NCBI GenBank assembly: GCA_028877215.1
Contig: JAPPFJ010000014.1
Span: forward strand, 62,001-126,000
DNA from: Gemmatimonadota bacterium
GTDB taxonomy: Bacteria; Latescibacterota; UBA2968; GCA-2709665
Direction: 5' to 3'
Length of the DNA: 64,000 nucleotides
The position numbers were made by a program, and so were the translations under genes. This document shows, piece by piece, positions 1 to 8,506 of this stretch. Position 1 is the stretch's first letter. Every line of letters starts with the position of its first letter. The notes below the pieces were generated by a model. The model saw only the letters and a program-made list of their open reading frames with translations, was not told where the DNA came from and made no database searches.

Positions 1-847
1 CCAGGGACATCATGCGGCGACCCGGGGTGCCGCAGTGGCTCCAGACGTCACCGCCGTCGTAGCGGAAAACGCCCTGGCTGTAGAGGGGGATCGCGTAGAG
101 GCTGCCCCGGTAGACGGCCATTCCGGCGCAGGAGTCAGCGCCTTCCATGTGGCCGATAGGTGTCCAGCCGGTACCGCCTTCGTACCTGAACATGTTGCCT
201 CCCGGGTTCTGGTTCTCGGATTCCGGGAGCGCTGAACCTCCGGCCTTGTAGCGGGACGAACCCGCGTACAGCGTGCCGTTGAACACGCACAGCGATGCCA
301 TGGTATTACACGTGTCCGGGTGCCCGCAGTCGATCCATCCCGTGTCTCCATCGTATCTGTAGACGCCTCCGGACTCGTCGGCGCCCGTCTCGAACGTGCC
401 CGCATACAGGTCGCCCTCGAAGACGCAAAGAGAATAGACGCGCAGGTTGTTTCCGGGGCGGCCGCAGTCGATCCATTCGCCGGAATGCCCGCTGTCGATC
501 CCGAAATGAAGGTGGCGGTAGTTGGCCTGGGCCGCCGTCACGCCGGCGTTGTTCGCGAGTCCGAAGTTGACGCCCTTGCGCGTGTCGGGATCGTATTTGC
601 TGAGGATGTCTCCCGGTATGTCGTCCAGGATTTCGTCGGTATGTACGTGGACGGATATGGAGAAGTCATCCGAACCGAAGTCGAGCGGCCGGTTGGAGGG
701 TACCAGGATATGGGCGCCGCGGCCGTCGAAACGTGCGCCGTCGGGTGAAAACGCCACACCGTGATTTTCACCGTGGCTGACGCCGGCATGGTCCCGGCAG
801 TCGCCGTCCAGTTTCCAGTGTGCGATCAAGGCTGAGTCTTCGTTCAT
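1..847 (-). CDS. LamG-like plus beta-propeller-like repeat protein (C-terminus outside window)
   Basis: The reading frame is open from an ATG at 847 to the window edge, 282 codons, with a GGGAGAA ribosome binding site just upstream. The first ~110 residues look like a concanavalin A/LamG fold (start LIAHWKLDGDCRDHAG). From about residue 120 a unit of roughly 45-55 residues recurs: WIDCG, then LCVFEGDLYAGT, then GVYRYDG. At least three and a half units are visible, as in kelch or sialidase-type propellers. I see no signal peptide, which is unusual for a LamG protein. It lies 37 bases downstream of the RNB-like gene and may be co-transcribed. Function unknown; binding to a glycan or protein is an inference from the fold only. 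Confidence 0.75.
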   Translation of the reverse strand, partial: MNEDSALIAHWKLDGDCRDHAGVSHGENHGVAFSPDGARFDGRGAHILVPSNRPLDFGSDDFSISVHVHTDEILDDIPGDILSKYDPDTRKGVNFGLANNAGVTAAQANYRHLHFGIDSGHSGEWIDCGRPGNNLRVYSLCVFEGDLYAGTFETGADESGGVYRYDGDTGWIDCGHPDTCNTMASLCVFNGTLYAGSSRYKAGGSALPESENQNPGGNMFRYEGGTGWTPIGHMEGADSCAGMAVYRGSLYAIPLYSQGVFRYDGGDVWSHCGTPGRRMMSL

Positions 848-884
848 CGGGTTCTCCCTCGTTGGTACGTCTGTCCGTCCCGGT

Positions 885-3146
885 TCAAGTCTCCATGGAC
901 GCCCGCAAAACAAGAAAACGTGGGTTGCAGCGCCAGCGATCGACGCCGGTCAGGCGAAGTTGAAGCGTGTCGCCTACGTTCACTGGCACTGGCGCGTGGA
1001 CCCGGGTTTTGATGGGAAACTCCTCAAGTTCAATGAGGGCGCCGTTGCGGCCGGGATGGAGCACGACTGCACGGAAAGTCCGGTCTCCTGATGCTGCAAG
1101 CTGGTTGAGTACCATGGATCGTTCACGGCGGAAGCGGAGTCTCGCATGGCTCGCGTTTTCCTCGTGCGCCCGGTACCGGACGGGATCGAGTTCAGCGGCG
1201 GTGTAGAGTGGATTGCCGGTTTCAAGATAGTGGACGATCTGCCTCTGGATCAACAGGTCCACATATCGATCTCCGGGTGCGACGGCCGCGCAGCGTGCGC
1301 AAACCCCGAGTCCGAAATGAGCGGCGGGTTCGGCGCTGTACGCCGGGTAGGGCGTCCGACGGCGGATTTCGTGGCGGCGCACGATCGGGTGTTGGATTTC
1401 CTCGAGTTCGCGCCGGTTCTCGACCGCGTCCTGGACAATGAAAACAGCGGGGATATTGCGATGCACGCACCACTTGCCCGTTTCCACGGCGGCCAGCAGG
1501 GCCATTTCGTCGTGAACTGCGGCCGTGCGGTCGGTCGGGTCCGTACGATGGATGACGATCCCCTCTTTCACGGTCCTGACCTGCGCGTGGCCGAAATTCT
1601 CAAACGCGCCGTTGCGCCTGCGCTGCTCGCGGAGGGAATCGGCCAGATTCATCAGGACTCCCAGGGTTCCGGCTAGCGGATGATGCTTCCCCTCATCCAT
1701 CCTCTGTACTTCATCGGAGGAGAGACGGGTTCGCAGCCTGATCGCCGAGCGGACGATGCGGAGGTCTCCGATATTCAGACTTCGATCGAGCTTCCATAAC
1801 AGGCTGAGCGCGGGACGATGATGATTCACGCTGAACCTGCCGATGTCGTCCGCGAATCGCGGCGGCAGCATGGTCAGTGAAAGGTCGGGCAGCCGGAGCG
1901 TTGCGAGCCTGTCGGAAGCCGTCCTGTCCAGGGCGGACCCGGCGGGTATGCAGGCGGAAATATCCGGGACATGGACGCCGAGTTCGTATCCTCCCCGCCA
2001 CCGGCGTCTGAGTGAGAAAGCGAGTTCCGGCTGGTCGTCGGAGCCCGTGCACAGGGAGAAGAACGCGCGCCTGGGTCTTCGACGGCCTTTCAGGATTCGC
2101 GGCATGTCGATATCTTCGGCCTCTTTCAGGGCGCCGGCCGGAAAGTCAGGTGTGAGATCCGCGCGGAGGAGGTCCAGATTCTCGTCGGGCCGCCAGATGC
2201 GTTTCCGGACCATCAGCTCGAATGCGTACTGCTGAAGGTCTCCCTTCACGTCGTCCATTTGGTGGAGCATCTCCCGGGTTCTCCCGCCCCCGTCCGCTTC
2301 CGTTCCCCACAGCGCGTAGCTCCTGATCCGTTCGAGCCAGTTGCGCTGCTTTCCCGTAAGCGTTTCCGGATCGTAACCCTCCTCGTCGCTCCCAAGCCAG
2401 TAAAGGAATTCCGTCAGTTCGTGGGTGATTCTCTCCTTTCCCGTGAGCTGGTTGCTTCTGTTTTTTACCTGGTGCGCTTCGAGCGGACGACAGGCGTCTA
2501 GTCGGGTCCGTACGAAGTATGGGCACGCGGAATCCAGGTGAATGTAGAGCGCAAGCCAGCGTGAGGGGTCGGGGTCGTCACCCCAGTAAAGCGCGCCGAT
2601 GTCCGCAATGTCGATAACGGAGTGGTCGTCCTTGAAAGCGTGCCAGATCTCCCTGAGGTCGATGTGCTTTGCCAGCGCGCGTACCGACGCGCCGTAGGTT
2701 CGGAGGAAGTCGCGATTGTCCCTGACGCCGACGCCGGAAAGGTAGACCAGGGATTTTCTGCGGATGGTGAGGCGCCTTCCGTCTTCCGCGACAACGGAGA
2801 TCCGGTTCCCCCAGAGTCGATGAGAACAACATCCCAGCATCAGACGCTTACGATAGAGAAAGAGTACGATCTCGCCGGTAGCCGTTTCGGACAGGCCCTT
2901 CCGTCCCGAGGGCGATTGCGGAGGACGCAGTTCTCGCCACCTGCGCCGGACCGCGGGATGGAGTGGGTCTTTTCCGGGGCGAAGACGTGACGACCGTCCT
3001 GATTCCTTCATGCGCCCCACGTAATGCTCGTCGGGAATATTGCGGCCGTCCCGGCGCAGGACATAGCCGTAGAAACGTTCCACAAAGTTGGCGTAATAGT
3101 AGATGAAACGATTCGAAACCGTGAATTCCTTCGGCGGAATTTTCAC
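885..3146 (-). CDS. RNase II/R-family (RNB domain) protein with degenerate active site
   Basis: A 753-residue protein from a GTG at 3146 with GAGG six bases upstream; a GTG at 3158 is the alternative. Residue numbers here count from the 3158 start. The RNB domain occupies about residues 350-700 (GGYELGVHVPDIS, then LSLTMLPPRFADD, then PAAHFGLGVC) and an S1-like domain ends the protein. The four catalytic aspartates of E. coli RNase II (D201, D207, D209, D210) align by eye with C370, Q376, E378 and L379. The FTSPIRRY motif carrying the catalytic arginine is replaced by a segment reading VAPGDRY. It is therefore probably an RNA-binding pseudoenzyme or a very divergent nuclease. Upstream are the lipoprotein and RSH genes on the same strand. 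Confidence 0.8.
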   Translation of the reverse strand: MKIPPKEFTVSNRFIYYYANFVERFYGYVLRRDGRNIPDEHYVGRMKESGRSSRLRPGKDPLHPAVRRRWRELRPPQSPSGRKGLSETATGEIVLFLYRKRLMLGCCSHRLWGNRISVVAEDGRRLTIRRKSLVYLSGVGVRDNRDFLRTYGASVRALAKHIDLREIWHAFKDDHSVIDIADIGALYWGDDPDPSRWLALYIHLDSACPYFVRTRLDACRPLEAHQVKNRSNQLTGKERITHELTEFLYWLGSDEEGYDPETLTGKQRNWLERIRSYALWGTEADGGGRTREMLHQMDDVKGDLQQYAFELMVRKRIWRPDENLDLLRADLTPDFPAGALKEAEDIDMPRILKGRRRPRRAFFSLCTGSDDQPELAFSLRRRWRGGYELGVHVPDISACIPAGSALDRTASDRLATLRLPDLSLTMLPPRFADDIGRFSVNHHRPALSLLWKLDRSLNIGDLRIVRSAIRLRTRLSSDEVQRMDEGKHHPLAGTLGVLMNLADSLREQRRRNGAFENFGHAQVRTVKEGIVIHRTDPTDRTAAVHDEMALLAAVETGKWCVHRNIPAVFIVQDAVENRRELEEIQHPIVRRHEIRRRTPYPAYSAEPAAHFGLGVCARCAAVAPGDRYVDLLIQRQIVHYLETGNPLYTAAELDPVRYRAHEENASHARLRFRRERSMVLNQLAASGDRTFRAVVLHPGRNGALIELEEFPIKTRVHAPVPVNVGDTLQLRLTGVDRWRCNPRFLVLRASMET

Positions 3147-3186
3147 GATGCACCTCACTCGTGGGCCGACTCCGGCGGTCTACGGA

Positions 3187-3528
3187 TTATCTGAGCGTTT
3201 GTAGGCGTTTCTTCAGGAGGGCCAGGAATTCCCGCTGGCTGTCCAGGTTGCGTTTCGCCGATTCGACGATCGTCCCCTGGAGTACAATGCGGTCTTTCTC
3301 GATCGACGCGGCAGCGGTTGAGTCCATATTCAGGGCGATATTCTGCCGGATGTTGATTTCGAGGCTGTCCTGTAACGCTTCCTTGCGCTTCTGCTCGAGT
3401 TGAAGGATCGTCCGTGCCTGGACGATTTTCTCTTCCTGCGCGGCGATTTCAGCCTTCAGGCGCTCGTCGTCGCCGCTGCAGGCCGCGAGGGTCAACAGGG
3501 CGGCGAAAAGGAAAAGGAGGGCTCTCAA
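3187..3528 (-). CDS. Small coiled-coil lipoprotein
   Basis: 113 residues, starting at TTG 3528 with GGAG six bases before it. The N-terminus is a lipoprotein signal (MRALLFLFAALLTLAACSGD) with lipobox LAAC and lipidation Cys at residue 17. The remainder is charged and helical, predicted coiled coil (repeated Q/E/K/R with Leu and Ile spacing), rich in residues such as EEKIVQARTILQLEQKRKEA. No enzymatic motif. It is probably a periplasmic membrane-anchored protein. It lies 97 bases downstream of the RSH gene and 40 bases upstream of the RNB-like gene. No family recognised. Confidence 0.8.
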   Translation of the reverse strand: MRALLFLFAALLTLAACSGDDERLKAEIAAQEEKIVQARTILQLEQKRKEALQDSLEINIRQNIALNMDSTAAASIEKDRIVLQGTIVESAKRNLDSQREFLALLKKRLQTLR

Positions 3529-3625
3529 GGTATGACTCCTGCAAAATCCGATGAAGCCGTGAATGAACGACCGCAGGCGGGAATCGCCGCCCGCATGCGC
3601 CGCCGGCGCGGACGCGGATTCCCGG

Positions 3626-5098
3626 TTACTTGATGATCTGTTCGCCCGACGATTCGGCCCGTGTGATGTGACGTCGGATGAGGCGGCGGGCGCGGTAGGT
3701 CTTTACGTAGCGCAGCCAGCTGCGTTTCGTCTGATGGTGGGGCGCAGTTTCAATTTCAATCGTATCGCCCCAGTTAAGAACCGAAAAACGCGATGCGGAT
3801 CTTCCGTTGATGCGCCCGCCGATACAGTGGAGGCCGAGGTCCGTATGGACGGCAAAGGCGAAATCCGTGAGGGTGGCGCCTTCGGGCAGGATAATGGGAT
3901 CCCCGTCGGGTGTGAAAACGGCCATTTCATGGACAAAGAGCATGCGTTTGACTTCGTCCAGGAAGTGAACACCGGAACCGCCGTGTTCATGCCATTCGGC
4001 GAGTTCCTGGAGCCAACGGGTCCTCCGCTCTTCCTGGAGTTCTCCGCCGCGCAGTGTCGCGACACCCAGTTCACCCATTCTGTACATGGAAGGCGTCTGG
4101 ACGGCGACTTCGAATCGCTGCCCCTGGTAGATGACCGTTGTCTGCAGTGCCTGATAGCCGTTCCGTTTGGGCAGGGCGATAAAGTCCTTTATTCCATCCA
4201 TCAAGGGTGTGAATCTGTGATGGATCAATCCCAGTGTTCTGTAGCAGGTGTAACGGTTGGAGGTGATGACAATGACGGTGTATCGATCGTGGACGTTCTC
4301 CACCGGGAGGGATGACTCGCCGGAACCGGCGCCGGTGGCCTTGCCGTAGATACTCCTCAGGCTCTTCGATTGAAGGCGGATGCGGGTGCGGACGCCGTTG
4401 TGCGTCACAATATTGCGCATCTCGGTCTGGAAGTCCAGATAGGATTGCGACGGGCCATCCTGCATGAAGCGGACAAGCTGCTGGTAGACTCTTGGGTGCA
4501 GGCATCCGAAGCTGCGGTCTTCCAGTTCCCTGCGGATGCGGTCCATGCCCAGCAGGCGGGAGAGCGGCGCGTAGACGTCGACGGTTTCCTGTGCAATCCG
4601 GTGTTGTCGCTTGACGTCCTTTATGCCCGCGATGCTGCGCATGTTGTGAACCCGGTCCGCCAGTTTCAGAATGAGTACCCGAGGATCGCGGTGTGCGGCA
4701 GTGAAGAGACGCTGGAGCGTAGCGGACCGGCGGGCGGATCGGCTGCGCGTGCTGGGTTCGTCCACCTTGGTTACGCCCTTTACCAGTTCGGTAACACGGG
4801 CGCCGAACGTGGGAAGAATGTCCTCGTCGGGCGTCAGTACGGAGTCTTCCGCGGCATCGTGAAGCAGGGCGGCGGATATCATATCCGTATCTCTCGCGAA
4901 GCCGAGTTCGGATGCCAGGATGAGCGCCACGGCAATGGGATGGGTGATGAACGGCTGCCCCTCGTCGCGGTGTTGACCTTCGTGGCTTGCGTTGGCGAGG
5001 TGATACGCATGCCCGATCAGCGGATGGTTTGTCTGGGGCACCTGCGCGAGCAGCTTCGCCAGGGGCTCCTTGATGGATGTCAGGCCCTGGGGATTCAA
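3626..5098 (-). CDS. Short RelA/SpoT homologue, hydrolase domain intact, synthetase domain degenerate
   Basis: 490 residues against about 730 for full-length Rel/SpoT. The N-terminal HD (p)ppGpp hydrolase domain is complete: FITHP at 51-55, ISAALLHDAAED at 74-85 and LKLADRVHNM at about 144-153. The synthetase-like domain (~245-340) keeps KDFIALPK and the equivalents of D264 and E323 of Rel from S. equisimilis. It has NGYQALQTT where families carry a His, and FEVAVQT instead of the E-x-Q-x-R-T motif. A TGS domain follows (VFTPDGDPIILPEGATLTDF) but the ACT/zinc-finger C-terminal part is absent. Probably a (p)ppGpp hydrolase with reduced or no synthesis. The TTG start overlaps the dinG stop (TTGA), so translation is probably coupled. 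Confidence 0.85.
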   Translation of the reverse strand: MNPQGLTSIKEPLAKLLAQVPQTNHPLIGHAYHLANASHEGQHRDEGQPFITHPIAVALILASELGFARDTDMISAALLHDAAEDSVLTPDEDILPTFGARVTELVKGVTKVDEPSTRSRSARRSATLQRLFTAAHRDPRVLILKLADRVHNMRSIAGIKDVKRQHRIAQETVDVYAPLSRLLGMDRIRRELEDRSFGCLHPRVYQQLVRFMQDGPSQSYLDFQTEMRNIVTHNGVRTRIRLQSKSLRSIYGKATGAGSGESSLPVENVHDRYTVIVITSNRYTCYRTLGLIHHRFTPLMDGIKDFIALPKRNGYQALQTTVIYQGQRFEVAVQTPSMYRMGELGVATLRGGELQEERRTRWLQELAEWHEHGGSGVHFLDEVKRMLFVHEMAVFTPDGDPIILPEGATLTDFAFAVHTDLGLHCIGGRINGRSASRFSVLNWGDTIEIETAPHHQTKRSWLRYVKTYRARRLIRRHITRAESSGEQIIK

Positions 5099-7953
5099 TG
5101 GTTCGTTCCGTTTGTATCTTCAAACCAGTCGGCGATGGCTCCGATCATCTCGTCCTGGGTGTTGAATGCATGATGTCCCACCGGCAGGGCCTCCAGAAAC
5201 GCCCGGCCGTACCGGGTGCTCAGCACCCTGCTGTCCAGCACGACGACCGCGCCCCGGTCGGTCTTGTTTCGGATGAGTCGCCCGAAGCCCTGCCGGAACT
5301 TCAGAATGGCTTCCGGCACGGAATAATTCAGGAACGGATTTTTGCCCTGTTTTTCGAGTTCCTCGATATGCGCCGCTACGAGTGGTTCGGATGGCACGGC
5401 GAATGGCAGACGCACGATGCCCAGAACCTGGAGCGCGTTGCCGGGTACGTCGATGCCTTCCCAGAAGCTGTCGGTTCCCAGAAGCATCGCGGTTTCTTCG
5501 AGCTTGAACCGGTCGGTGATATTTGTTCGGGAGCCGTCGATACCCTGTCCAAGTACGAGAACGCCGTTGGAGCGCAGGTCAGTCTTGATGGCATCGTATG
5601 TACGGTTCAGCATCCCGTAGGACGTGAATAGGGCCAGAGTACCCCGTTTCGTCTTCAACGCCAGTTTGTGCAGCAGCGTGGCGACGGCGTCCTGATATTC
5701 CGCGGATTTGGGCGACGGCATGAAACGCGGCGCGCACACGAGCGCCTGTTTTCGATAGTCGAAAGGGGAGCCCAGGCAGAGGGTCTGAAGGCGGGTTTCG
5801 GGCATGGATTCGAGGCCCGCGCGCCGGAGAAAATAGGTCAGCTTGCCCCGGATGCCCAGCGTGGCGGAGGTGAATACGATCGAGGACTTGCCTTCGTACA
5901 GTCCGTCGTTCAACATCCCGGAAACATCCAGTGGAGCGGAAAAGAGGCGGGTGTCGGCGCTTTTTTCCCGGCCGGGCAATTCCAGCCAGTAGACGGCGTT
6001 TTCATCGCTGGCGGCGATGAGTTCATTCAGGTCTTCAAGAACGGATTGGGTGGTCTCGATGCAACCGCCAAGTTCGTTGCAGATCTCGTCCTGGTTGACA
6101 AACATGTGCCCGGGCAGGTCTCGAAGCCAGTCCGAGAGATCCGTGAGCCGGCTGCACAGCGCGCCCAGGGCATGCGAAAACGGATCCAGAGATTCCGTCA
6201 GGGCTTCGAAGGTGGATTCGCCCGGCCGGTAGCGGATTTTCTCTCTGTACGCGCTTCCCGGCCTCGCCGTCTGTTGCACAAGGTGCTGCGTAAGGTCTTC
6301 AAAAAAGGTCCTGGCGCGCAGCCACAGGTCCTCCGTGGCGGCCGTCGCGGATTTGATGCCGGCGTCAAAAGCTCTGACCGTTGCAGGGTCCGGATCCGCG
6401 ACTGAAATCCAGTGTCTCAGGGCAGGCAGCGTACCCGCGTCCGACGAACCCGGCCCGCACAACTGGTCGGTGATGTTTCTGACCCGCCAGATGCTGAGCT
6501 CCCTGCCCAGGTAGTGCGCGGCGACTTTCTCGAGGTTGTGCGCTTCGTCCAGGACCAGGTGGGAGTACTCCCCGAGGATCGCGTTTTCGGTGACAAGGTC
6601 GGAGAAGAGCAACGAATGATTGATTACCACCATATGCGCCCGTGCGGAGGTTCTCCGAATGTTGTTCGCAAAACACCGGCCGTTGTTGCGGCACCGCTGG
6701 CTGCGGCAAAAGCCCGGGTCGGAACAGATCTTGGCCCAGAGGCCGGCGTGGCGCGCCGCGTTGAATGCGGTATTTTCGGTGATGTCTCCCGTTTTTGTCG
6801 TTTCCGCCCAAAGCACCAGGGGCAGGGCGGCGATGCGTTCGTTCTGCGTGAAGCTTGCGTCCGGATTGGCCAGTGCGGACTCCCACCTGTTCAGGCACAT
6901 ATAGTTATTGCGACCCTTGAGCAGAGCGAAGTGGAAAGGCACGTCCAGGATCGCCGCGAGCGACGGAAGATCCTTATAGAAAAGTTGTTCCTGGAGGTTC
7001 TTGGTGTTGGTCGACACGATGAATCGAATGTTGTTTTGTACGGAATACAGAATGGCCGGCGCGAGGTAGGCGATCGACTTACCCACGCCCGTACCGGCTT
7101 CCACGGCCAGGTGCCGCCCGTTGTTGACGGCTTCGGTTACCGCCTGCGCCATTTCGACCTGCTGGGGACGGAATTCATACCCGGAGATTCCCTCCTCGAA
7201 GCATCCGCCGGGCTTCAGCATGTTGCAGACTGCCGATACGTCCAACGGCTCATCGGAAGGGTCTCGCTGAATCTGACGCGCCTCCCCGCCGGCATTGAAC
7301 AGCGGGGCGTCCGGTAACCCGCCCCCCGGCTTCGAGCTCAGAAATTCCTTCCTCGCGCCTTCGCTCGCCAATTCGACCAGAACGGGAAGCAGATCGGATC
7401 CGGAACCCTGCAGCAATCGAAGCATCTGCTGTTTCAATTGCAGCGACACGGTTCGGAGCAGTTCTACGAGTTTGAGGTAGATCTCCGCAAGGGTTTCCGC
7501 GTCGGTCAGGGCTTTATGGGGCGTGTCGCAGTGTATGGTGAAGTGTCCGGCCAGGGTCTCAACGCGATGATCGTGGAGGGTGGGGAGGGCGGCGCGGGCG
7601 AGTTCGCGGACGCCATGCACGGAATTCTTAACGGAGGAATCGCCGGCGGCGTCGAGAAAACGGGATTCAAAGCGGCCCTGGTGGGCGATCAGGGGCACGT
7701 CGGACACGAAATGCCGGAAACGACCCATGGCGGCGTGGATAAGCGGCGCATTCCTGACAGTTTCGGAGGTTATCCCTGTAAGGCGGACGGTCTCTTCGGA
7801 GATGTTCCCCACGGGTTTGACGTAAGTCTGGAAGCGGTCGACGATCTTGCCGTTCTCCACCTGAACCGCGCCGATTTCCAGGATTTCGGCGCCCGGGGGT
7901 TCGAGCCCGGAGGTCTCGAGATCAATGGCAATGAAGGAGTCGAGTATTGACAT
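5095..7953 (-). CDS. dinG: DnaQ-like exonuclease/DinG-type superfamily 2 helicase
   Basis: 952 residues from ATG 7953 (a GTG four codons upstream is possible). Residues 1-165 form a DEDDh 3'-5' exonuclease domain: AIDLETSGL, then AHQGRFESRFL where the usual FD is FE, then PHKALTDAETLA. The rest is a DinG/XPD-type helicase: Walker A VEAGTGVGKS, a cysteine cluster including CSDPGFCRSQRC fitting an iron-sulfur site, the DEAH box LVLDEAHNLEK and motif VI QGFGRLIRNK. Expected to unwind damaged or R-loop-containing DNA in a 5'-3' direction. It heads the minus-strand operon with the RSH gene overlapping by 4 bases. Confidence 0.93.
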   Translation of the reverse strand: MSILDSFIAIDLETSGLEPPGAEILEIGAVQVENGKIVDRFQTYVKPVGNISEETVRLTGITSETVRNAPLIHAAMGRFRHFVSDVPLIAHQGRFESRFLDAAGDSSVKNSVHGVRELARAALPTLHDHRVETLAGHFTIHCDTPHKALTDAETLAEIYLKLVELLRTVSLQLKQQMLRLLQGSGSDLLPVLVELASEGARKEFLSSKPGGGLPDAPLFNAGGEARQIQRDPSDEPLDVSAVCNMLKPGGCFEEGISGYEFRPQQVEMAQAVTEAVNNGRHLAVEAGTGVGKSIAYLAPAILYSVQNNIRFIVSTNTKNLQEQLFYKDLPSLAAILDVPFHFALLKGRNNYMCLNRWESALANPDASFTQNERIAALPLVLWAETTKTGDITENTAFNAARHAGLWAKICSDPGFCRSQRCRNNGRCFANNIRRTSARAHMVVINHSLLFSDLVTENAILGEYSHLVLDEAHNLEKVAAHYLGRELSIWRVRNITDQLCGPGSSDAGTLPALRHWISVADPDPATVRAFDAGIKSATAATEDLWLRARTFFEDLTQHLVQQTARPGSAYREKIRYRPGESTFEALTESLDPFSHALGALCSRLTDLSDWLRDLPGHMFVNQDEICNELGGCIETTQSVLEDLNELIAASDENAVYWLELPGREKSADTRLFSAPLDVSGMLNDGLYEGKSSIVFTSATLGIRGKLTYFLRRAGLESMPETRLQTLCLGSPFDYRKQALVCAPRFMPSPKSAEYQDAVATLLHKLALKTKRGTLALFTSYGMLNRTYDAIKTDLRSNGVLVLGQGIDGSRTNITDRFKLEETAMLLGTDSFWEGIDVPGNALQVLGIVRLPFAVPSEPLVAAHIEELEKQGKNPFLNYSVPEAILKFRQGFGRLIRNKTDRGAVVVLDSRVLSTRYGRAFLEALPVGHHAFNTQDEMIGAIADWFEDTNGTNH

Positions 7954-8052
7954 GAAATCGGGCACCGGCGATCAGAATTCCACGAGACGTCGCAAAGGAT
8001 TTTCGGGCACCGGCCCCTTCGGCCGGAACGGGTGTGTAAAGATGAATCCCGA

Positions 8053-8081
8053 TTGACATTACACTGCGGAAACCCTATCAT
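8053..8081 (+). promoter_or_regulatory. Sigma70-type promoter for the 8150 gene
   Basis: TTGACA at 8053-8058 and TATCAT at 8076-8081 are separated by exactly 17 bases, lying about 70 bases before the small gene at 8150 and pointing toward it. It is one of the best promoter matches in the window. Confidence 0.7.
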
Positions 8082-8149
8082 GAATAGTTGAAAACGCAGG
8101 GGTATTTCGGGCTACACGGTGGAATTCGACATAACAGGGAGGTGCTGGC

Positions 8150-8341
8150 GTGTTCAAGGATAAGAAGACCTTCGAGATCTCGCTGGAAACACACCAGATG
8201 GCGTTTCTGAATGAAGTCGCCGCCCGATACCGTCTGGAAGACGCTTCCAAGGCCGTGCGCTGCCTGGTTAATTTTGCAATTGACGAGCCGGATGAGCAGG
8301 ACCGGATTTTTGACGAAGTTCGTTGTCTGGATTGTGGCTGA
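8150..8341 (+). CDS. Small conserved-type hypothetical protein, possibly ribbon-helix-helix-like
   Basis: 63 residues from a GTG with a strong AGGGAGGTG ribosome binding site. The sequence (KTFEISLETHQMAFLNEVAARY) begins with a short beta-like segment followed by two amphipathic helices, a pattern seen in ribbon-helix-helix proteins. It ends DEVRCLDCG with two cysteines, which could bind metal or form a disulfide. It has its own good promoter and is followed by a hairpin, so it is probably a single-gene unit. It is transcribed divergently from dinG. Function not known; DNA binding is only a guess. Confidence 0.65.
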   Translation: MFKDKKTFEISLETHQMAFLNEVAARYRLEDASKAVRCLVNFAIDEPDEQDRIFDEVRCLDCG

Positions 8342-8361
8342 CAGCGGTTACAACCGGATCA

Positions 8362-8385
8362 GCCGACCGGTGAAATCCGGTCGGC
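8362..8385 (+). terminator. Hairpin downstream of the small gene
   Basis: GCCGACCGG and CCGGTCGGC form a perfect 9-bp stem around a 6-base loop, 20 bases after the stop of the 8150 gene. No T run follows, so intrinsic termination is uncertain. Confidence 0.4.
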
Positions 8386-8506
8386 CGCAACGTGAAGTTG
8401 ATTATACAGTATCCTGCGTGTCATTTCAAGGTTAATTCGCGTCGCGCGTACGCCTTTTTCGCGGGAGTTCATCCCATTTCCGCGTACAATATAAAAGGAG
8501 TGGACT

